DNA of 44,201 nt from a virus: IMG/VR virus record IMGVR_UViG_3300016486_001359, positions 3,575-47,775 of that record, one strand, 5' to 3'. The translations under genes and the position numbers were made by a program. Below the pieces are notes generated by a model that saw only the letters and a program-made list of their open reading frames with translations, was not told where the DNA came from and searched no databases. How positions within the stretch are numbered: the stretch's first letter is position 1; each line of letters opens with the position of its first letter. Shown piece by piece: positions 40,805 through 44,201 of the stretch.

Positions 40805-40840
40805 TCCCGGAACCTATCCCGGATTAAGGTTGAACTTGTG
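40805..40840 (-). repeat. intergenic CCCGG element, copy C
   Basis: TCCCGGAACCTATCCCGG followed by ATTAAGGTTGAACTTGTG. On the minus strand AATCCGG can pair with CCGGGATT (one bulge), followed by TTTT. It lies between genes ending at 40844 and starting at 40773. Confidence 0.65.
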
Positions 40841-40843
40841 TTG

Positions 40844-41089
40844 TTACCGACCACTTACCATTCCAGACCAAGCAATACCAGTTGGACGCGGGTGTTTGGT
40901 TTGTTGCCATTTACGGACTAATTCTGTGCGTAAACCCACATGGGCGTGATTGTCGTGGATTATTGCGACGCAAGCATGACCACTTTGGATATTGACAAAA
41001 GGTGCGTCCGCTGTATTTCCGCAAATAGTGCAAATGGAATTACAATCTACGCTTGCTTTTGCCAATTCCAATGTCTTAAAAATCTTCAT
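40844..41089 (-). CDS. small protein with cysteine pair
   Basis: 81 aa from the ATG at 41089 behind GAAAGAAAAAAA; an ATG at 41128 gives 94 aa. CNSICTICGNTADAPFV suggests a single metal-binding knuckle, followed by HACVAIIHDNHAHVGL. Not recognised. Confidence 0.5.
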   Translation of the reverse strand: MKIFKTLELAKASVDCNSICTICGNTADAPFVNIQSGHACVAIIHDNHAHVGLRTELVRKWQQTKHPRPTGIAWSGMVSGR

Positions 41090-41163
41090 TTTTTTTCTTT
41101 CAAGAAAACGGATTAAACTGGTTTTCATGCGCCCCCGAAATTTTTTCGATTTCCGGATGGTTT

Positions 41164-41394
41164 TTATGCCATTTTTCCATTAACGCAAATCCGGATTCCG
41201 AAGTTTCGCCCCATGCTATGGTCTTCGCGGGATAATGCGACTGCATCAAATCCACCAAAATACTTCCATGGCCGGGTTTTTACTCTCAACCCACCAAATT
41301 TCGTTTGTTTCTTCAACTGGTCTAAACTCAATACAACCGTGTTCGGTGGTAAGAAAAATCCATCACTCTGACTGACAGTTATTTCATGTTTCAT
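41164..41394 (-). CDS. hypothetical protein next to a palindromic site
   Basis: 76 aa from the ATG at 41394; the open frame extends 6 codons further to a TTG. GFFLPPNTVVLSLDQLKKQT and KYFGGFDAVALSREDHSMGR are visible. A possible -10 (TATATT) lies 22 bp before the ATG, and a 22-bp perfect palindrome 48-69 bp before it, so it may be regulated by a dimeric repressor. The function is unknown. Confidence 0.5.
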   Translation of the reverse strand: MKHEITVSQSDGFFLPPNTVVLSLDQLKKQTKFGGLRVKTRPWKYFGGFDAVALSREDHSMGRNFGIRICVNGKMA

Positions 41395-41441
41395 AGTTAC
41401 CGATTGTTCCAATATATTCGTAGTCGTAAGTCTTTCGAAGC

Positions 41442-41463
41442 TGTAACCTGAATTCAGGTTACA
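41442..41463. promoter_or_regulatory. 22-bp perfect palindrome, operator candidate
   Basis: TGTAACCTGAA directly followed by its reverse complement, with no spacer (centre GAATTC). It lies between genes starting at 41394 and ending at 41472, upstream of a putative TTCGAA/TATATT promoter, where a dimeric DNA-binding protein would block transcription. Confidence 0.7.
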
Positions 41464-41471
41464 CCATCCAA

Positions 41472-41642
41472 TTACTCACCTTTTCGCTCTTTAACCAGCG
41501 AATGACCGTTTCCATCTATTCCATCTGGCCAATTACAGCGGTAACATTCGTCCGAACCGTCCTGAAAGTCTTCGGGTAAGCCCCGTGCCCCGCAGGTGGA
41601 ACAAAGAATATATTGGTATTGTTTATCGTCGTCTGGTTTCAT
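41472..41642 (-). CDS. zinc-ribbon miniprotein
   Basis: 56 aa from ATG (41640-41642), with the strong site AAGGGGAACACA before it. CSTCGARGL and CYRCNWPDG form a four-cysteine ribbon; both ends are acidic or basic. It follows the 41653-42084 gene by 10 bp. This type of miniprotein recurs in the region (28492, 42300). Confidence 0.65.
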   Translation of the reverse strand: MKPDDDKQYQYILCSTCGARGLPEDFQDGSDECYRCNWPDGIDGNGHSLVKERKGE

Positions 41643-41652
41643 TGTGTTCCCC

Positions 41653-42084
41653 TTATTCTTGTTCGCTCAACCTAGTTCTAAGTTCTGCCGATGTTTTTTT
41701 CAGCGGTTCAGAATCCAAATTTTCGTACCCAAAATATTCCCCGACCATTCGCCATGCCATGGCGCGACGAATTGGATCGTCGGAACAAATATCGAAAATA
41801 AATTCTGCCGGACTAGTTCCGAAACAATCGGCAAGTCTTTCTAAGTCTTTTGGTTTTCCGAACCAAGCCGAAATTTCAGGATGGGATTTATTATCGCTCA
41901 GAACACCATTCCCGTACGTACACCGTTCACAGTCAAATTCGTAAACAAGGTGTTTACTTGATTCTTCGTCCTGTTGTACCCACATTTCAATTCTAATTTC
42001 TTCGTCTTCCGTTTCGAAGACGAAGAAACCGCCATGCTCAATAGGATCGGCATCCCCTAGGTTTGTAATCAGTTTTCTTGTCAT
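41653..42084 (-). CDS. hypothetical acidic protein
   Basis: 143 aa from the ATG at 42084, directly downstream of a promoter. The start MTRKLITNLGDADPIEHGGF and the promoter-leader share about 60 bp with the gene at 42495-42818. The middle has VYEFDCERCTYGNG with one cysteine pair; the C-terminal helix region (LADCFGTSPAEFIFDICSDD) is not recognised. It is probably an early accessory protein. Confidence 0.6.
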   Translation of the reverse strand: MTRKLITNLGDADPIEHGGFFVFETEDEEIRIEMWVQQDEESSKHLVYEFDCERCTYGNGVLSDNKSHPEISAWFGKPKDLERLADCFGTSPAEFIFDICSDDPIRRAMAWRMVGEYFGYENLDSEPLKKTSAELRTRLSEQE

Positions 42085-42103
42085 TGTTTCGCTTTCTGTA
42101 GGT

Positions 42104-42131
42104 AGTCTAGTCTTCGTTTGTTTGGTGTCAA
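42104..42131 (-). promoter_or_regulatory. phage promoter TTGACA-16-TAGACT
   Basis: Minus strand: TTGACA (42126-42131), 16 bp, TAGACT (42104-42109), 19 bp before the ATG at 42084. The upstream context ATATTGC is identical to that of the promoter at 43059-43086. Confidence 0.85.
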
Positions 42132-42142
42132 GCAATATTTCT

Positions 42143-42286
42143 TTATTTGTTTTTGGAATCAGCGACAATAATGTCTCCGATTTTTCGCCAAGCTTGCGCC
42201 CTGTATTGTTTCGGTGGGTTTCGCTTAGCTTCTTTTGCTCGTTTTAGAGCAACTTCGATTCGCTTGCGCGTTTCGTGATCGTACAT
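42143..42286 (-). CDS. small basic protein
   Basis: 47 aa from the ATG at 42286; the longer open frame to 42349 covers a promoter-like sequence. It is a highly basic helix (RKRIEVALKRAKEAKRNPPK), so it could bind nucleic acid. A TACACT -10-like box (42308-42313) lies 21 bp before the ATG, without a good -35. Not recognised. Confidence 0.5.
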   Translation of the reverse strand: MYDHETRKRIEVALKRAKEAKRNPPKQYRAQAWRKIGDIIVADSKNK

Positions 42287-42299
42287 TGTTTTTAGCTTT

Positions 42300-42470
42300 C
42301 TATCGGCAGTGTAGGTTCGGTTCGGTTCCGCAGCGGTCGCAAACATCACCCGAATAGGTGTCGCCTAAGCACAACCGTGTTTGTACGTTGTCATCATCAC
42401 ACTTGCATTGATCGCAAACGATCAATCCGTTTTCGAGTAAGCTCGTTTTTGTGTTTAATTTCGTTCTCAT
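42300..42470 (-). CDS. zinc-ribbon miniprotein
   Basis: 56 aa from ATG (42468-42470) to TAG (42300-42302). CDQCKCDDDN and CDRCGTEPN form a four-cysteine site. AGAAAGACAAG precedes the ATG, and TAAACT (42492-42497) could be a -10 with no clear -35. It overlaps nothing and fills the gap left by neighbours. Confidence 0.6.
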   Translation of the reverse strand: MRTKLNTKTSLLENGLIVCDQCKCDDDNVQTRLCLGDTYSGDVCDRCGTEPNLHCR

Positions 42471-42494
42471 GATTCTTGTCTTTCTGTGGGAAGT

Positions 42495-42818
42495 TTAGTT
42501 TCTGCGAGCATCCGCTACTTGAGTATCGGATAGCATCCACCGCGTAGCAGGAGACACACTGAGACCTGCGTATCCCAACGCTGTCGAGCCTGCGGGGACA
42601 AGCGACATCATTGCGGCCTCTGCCAGCTCGCGGGTCGGATAGACAGCTACGTCGTCGCCGCTGGCTGCTTTCACCACTTCGCCGCTAGCTACTCCGGAGG
42701 CGAGTATTCGCCATTCGCCTTCCTCGATAAGACCCGGTGTGGTGGTGATGACATATCCGTATGTTGCTTTGATTTTTTTCATTTTCTTAACCTCGTTGGT
42801 GGTCAGTTTTCTTGTCAT
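42495..42818 (-). CDS. hypothetical protein with duplicated promoter-leader
   Basis: 107 aa from the ATG at 42818, in a promoter and leader nearly identical to those of 41653-42084 (MTRKL start). An internal ATG at 42782 with GAGG before it would give 95 aa. GEWRILASGVASGEVVKAAS and TRELAEAAMMSLVPAGSTAL suggest a small alpha/beta protein. Its GC-rich, Ala/Gly/Ser-rich composition differs from neighbours and hints at separate acquisition. Confidence 0.6.
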   Translation of the reverse strand: MTRKLTTNEVKKMKKIKATYGYVITTTPGLIEEGEWRILASGVASGEVVKAASGDDVAVYPTRELAEAAMMSLVPAGSTALGYAGLSVSPATRWMLSDTQVADARRN

Positions 42819-42833
42819 TGTTTCGCTTTCTGT

Positions 42834-42861
42834 AGTCTAGTTTTCGTTTGTTTGGTGTCGT
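42834..42861 (-). promoter_or_regulatory. phage promoter with degenerate -35
   Basis: Minus strand: ACGACA (42856-42861), 16 bp, TAGACT (42834-42839), 16 bp before the ATG at 42818. It lies mostly inside the 3' end of the upstream gene. Spacer and leader match the promoter at 42104-42131. Confidence 0.7.
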
Positions 42862-43037
42862 GTAAGAAACCAGACTGCTGACACCAGACTTTGCAACACG
42901 TCTGTGTCTTCGTTCGGATACCGGCTGCACGCGCCGGCTTTCCACCAATCACGAGCATTTTTCAAAATCTGGTTTGTGGGTTCGAGTTCCGCCAACAATT
43001 TGCCTTCTTTGATTATTTGTTCTTTGATTGTTAACAT
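42837..43037 (-). CDS. small hypothetical protein, first leftward gene
   Basis: 66 aa (MLTIKEQIIKEGKLLAELEP and following), helical with ARDWWKAGACSRYPNEDTDV. It is the first gene leftward of the control region and is served by two tandem promoters (43059-43086, 43138-43165), so it is likely among the earliest expressed. Not recognised; early position makes a host-takeover role possible. Confidence 0.6.
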   Translation of the reverse strand: MLTIKEQIIKEGKLLAELEPTNQILKNARDWWKAGACSRYPNEDTDVLQSLVSAVWFLTRHQTNEN

Positions 43038-43058
43038 GGTTTCTTTGTTTCTATCGGT

Positions 43059-43086
43059 AGTCTAGTCTTGGTTTCTTTGGTGTCAA
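43059..43086 (-). promoter_or_regulatory. phage promoter TTGACA-16-TAGACT
   Basis: Minus strand: TTGACA (43081-43086), 16 bp, TAGACT (43059-43064), 21 bp before the ATG at 43037. Confidence 0.85.
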
Positions 43087-43137
43087 GCAATATTTCAAAG
43101 TTTATTTTCAAAGTTTCTTTTGGTTTGTGTTGTCGGA

Positions 43138-43165
43138 AGTATAGGTTCGGTTGGTTTGTTGTCAA
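43138..43165 (-). promoter_or_regulatory. phage promoter TTGACA-16-TATACT
   Basis: Minus strand: TTGACA (43160-43165), 16 bp, TATACT (43138-43143). It lies about 75 bp upstream of the previous promoter with no start codon between, so the two are tandem. Confidence 0.85.
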
Positions 43166-43200
43166 GCAATAATCTCAAAATAAATTTGTATGGTATCCTG

Positions 43201-43240
43201 CATAGGTATGGTGATGGGTGTCGTTCACCTTGCACCTATG
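43201..43240. promoter_or_regulatory. nested inverted repeats in the control region
   Basis: CATAGGT (43201-43207) pairs with ACCTATG (43234-43240), and inside it GGTGA (43210-43214) pairs with TCACC (43225-43229). It lies upstream of the tandem leftward promoters. GTATGGTA at 43187 nearby matches the arm of the palindrome at 31465. Confidence 0.5.
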
Positions 43241-43438
43241 ATAGGCTAGGGTGCCAACTTAGCGAATTGCAATGTTGTAATACGTACCCCGAGCTAGCAA
43301 AAAAAATTACACACCCATGATATTATGCAAAATTTCTCAAAACGTTCATTTTTCTTCATTTTAAGTCTTACTACACTGTATACCAACAAAGACGAACCAC
43401 CTTATACCAAGGGTATGGGGCCACAGACACCTATACCT

Positions 43439-43551
43439 TATAGTATGCAGCATATGCTGCATACTATAGGAAAAGCATAGTATGCTGCATACCATGCTTT
43501 TTGTAAAACGCATGGTATGCAGCATACTATACAAACACCCATGGTACCATG
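43439..43551. repeat. cluster of large perfect palindromes; origin or control candidate
   Basis: 43038-43548 is 511 bp with no credible gene. It holds the two leftward promoters, the nested repeat at 43201 and this cluster: a 30-bp perfect palindrome (43439-43468, centre CATATG, TATAGT at both ends), an inverted repeat with 21-bp arms and a 12-nt loop (43477-43497, 43510-43530), and a 12-bp palindrome CATGGTACCATG (43540-43551). The word TATGCAGCATA recurs in both orientations. ACCATGCTTTTTG is repeated at 43491 and 43547. Confidence 0.8.
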
Positions 43552-43944
43552 CTTTTTGCAACCAGACGAACACAATTCAGCAACCCATATTTCGGCAACC
43601 CATATTTCAGCGCCAACCAGCAACCAGCAACCAGCAACCGCCAACCAGCTGACGATGCTTCAGCTGGTTCAGATGCTGAAGCTGACGACGATACTACAGA
43701 TGCTTCAGATGCTTCAGCTGACGATGCTGACGATGCTTCAGCTGGTTCAGATGCCGATGCTGCTGAAGCTGACGACGATGCTGCTGAAGCTGAAGCTGGT
43801 TCAGATGCCGATGCTGCGAAACGAAAGCAAACGAAAGCAAACCAAAAAAATGTAAAGAAGTTAGTTGACAGTACCGAAACAGAACCTATAGTTCACCGAA
43901 CACAAACCAACCAAAACCAAAACCAACTGAAGGCAAACCAGTGA
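43549..43944 (+). CDS. repeat-derived acidic Ala/Asp-rich ORF
   Basis: 131 aa. The start ATG sits inside the last palindrome without a ribosome-binding site. Residues 10-34 come from 15-bp and 7-bp tandem repeats; 35-90 are almost only Asp, Ala, Ser and Glu (DDASAGSDAEADDDTTDASD); the end is Lys/Asn/Gln-rich. Other frames are also open because of the repeats. Its stop overlaps the GTG of the next gene (GTGA), the best evidence for translation. If made, it would be a disordered, DNA-mimic-like acidic protein. Confidence 0.35.
   Translation: MLFATRRTQFSNPYFGNPYFSANQQPATSNRQPADDASAGSDAEADDDTTDASDASADDADDASAGSDADAAEADDDAAEAEAGSDADAAKRKQTKANQKNVKKLVDSTETEPIVHRTQTNQNQNQLKANQ
43581..43649. repeat. 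tandem microrepeats (2 x 15 bp, 5 x 7 bp)
   Basis: CAACCCATATTTCGG (43581-43595) and CAACCCATATTTCAG (43596-43610), then five AACCAGC-type 7-bp units (43615-43649, one being AACCGCC). The 7-bp unit length changes the reading frame when copy number changes. Confidence 0.85.
43865..43892 (+). promoter_or_regulatory. rightward phage promoter TTGACA-16-TATAGT
   Basis: TTGACA (43865-43870), 16 bp, TATAGT (43887-43892). It lies in the 3' end of the acidic ORF, 48 bp before the GTG of 43941-44123. Confidence 0.85.
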
Positions 43945-44123
43945 AAAACGCAACAACCAAGACGATAATTGCAACATTATTGTTGAACGGATTCATTGCC
44001 AGCGATTTCAACCTTGCCAGCGTAGTCGCAAACTACGTTGGTACTGCAGCGGGTTCTGCAGCGGATTCGGTTGCTGCAGTTGAGCGCACAACAGGGTTCA
44101 GCAATCTGTTGATTGTGGGCTAA
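43941..44123 (+). CDS. small hydrophobic protein with own promoter
   Basis: 60 aa with a GTG start at 43941 behind GAAGGCAAACCA. N-terminal KTIIATLLLNGFIASDFNLA suggests a weak signal or membrane helix; the rest is Ala/Ser-rich (VVANYVGTAAGSAADSVAAV). It is served by the promoter at 43865-43892 and coupled by GTGA to the ORF before it. Not recognised; an early membrane-active peptide is possible. Confidence 0.5.
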   Translation: MKNATTKTIIATLLLNGFIASDFNLASVVANYVGTAAGSAADSVAAVERTTGFSNLLIVG

Positions 44124-44149
44124 AACCAAAAAAAATATAAAGAAATCGG

Positions 44150-44177
44150 TTGACACTACCGAAACCAAGTCTAGACT
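44150..44177 (+). promoter_or_regulatory. rightward phage promoter at the window edge
   Basis: TTGACA (44150-44155), 16 bp, TAGACT (44172-44177), 24 bp before the end of the window. No gene lies between it and the edge. If the sequence closes into a circle, it would drive the HD hydrolase at 16. Confidence 0.8.
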
Positions 44178-44201
44178 TCACTGGCAGAAACGAAACGAAA
44201 C

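Noticed and set aside
39683-40840. CCCGG elements as a CRISPR array
   Set aside because: Only three copies, more than 500 bp apart and with genes between; no spacer regularity and no cas genes.
42308-42519. Promoters before 42143-42286 and 42300-42470
   Set aside because: -10-like TACACT and TAAACT boxes are present, but no acceptable -35 lies 16-17 bp upstream, so they are only mentioned with the genes.
43361-43644. Minus-strand ORFs of about 70 aa rich in Cys, His and Tyr
   Set aside because: They are translations of the palindromes and repeats; they lack ribosome-binding sites and have no protein-like composition.

Overview
The window reads as the genome of a tailed DNA phage with a long, flexible siphovirus-like tail. 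It has one contiguous plus-strand morphogenesis block and an oppositely oriented replication block. I see no integrase, excisionase or convincing lysogeny repressor, so a lytic lifestyle is the simpler reading. The host cannot be named from the sequence. The promoters have ordinary bacterial sigma70-like boxes, and ribosome-binding sites are purine-rich. A strong plus-strand promoter (TTGACA, 16 bp, TAGACT) ends 24 bp before the right edge and points toward the first gene at position 16. The contig may therefore be a closed, circularly permuted genome; this is inference.

Layout. 16-2223 (+): nucleotide-metabolism and zinc-binding accessory genes (HD phosphohydrolase, MazG-like pyrophosphohydrolase). 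2308-5086 (+): three small membrane proteins, a papain-fold cysteine peptidase and a secreted Cys-rich protein. No classical endolysin is visible elsewhere, so this may be an unorthodox lysis or envelope module. 5091-16119 (+): packaging, head and connector genes (TerS, TerL, DUF4055-type portal, scaffold, coat, connectors, tail tube, and tail-assembly chaperones with a textbook A AAA AAC -1 frameshift). 16132-24647 (+): tape measure, tail hub and LamG-decorated tail-tip proteins.

24644-32623 (-): family B DNA polymerase, SF2 helicase, PD-(D/E)XK nuclease, DNA methyltransferase, DUF669-like ssDNA-binding protein with an Ala-Pro linker, and a Sak4-like recombinase. 32813-35294 (+): a small HTH protein and a primase-helicase fusion. 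35282-43037 (-): many small genes, including a VRR-NUC nuclease, several zinc-ribbon miniproteins and a tRNA-like gene, several with their own near-identical promoter. 43038-44201: a divergent, palindrome-rich control region, then a repeat-derived acidic ORF and a small hydrophobic protein on the plus strand.

The most striking feature is the large terminase. Its gene is broken by a -1 frame change after Walker A, at an A6 run. Its nuclease motif carries an intein, and inside the intein an HNH homing endonuclease with its own start and ribosome-binding site is encoded in a different reading frame while the intein frame stays open throughout. Other items worth attention are the tRNA-like gene with an oversized central region, the 30-bp and 21-bp-arm palindromes near 43.45 kb, the family of 16-bp-spacer promoters, and a recent tandem duplication of a 609-bp LamG domain in a tail-tip gene.
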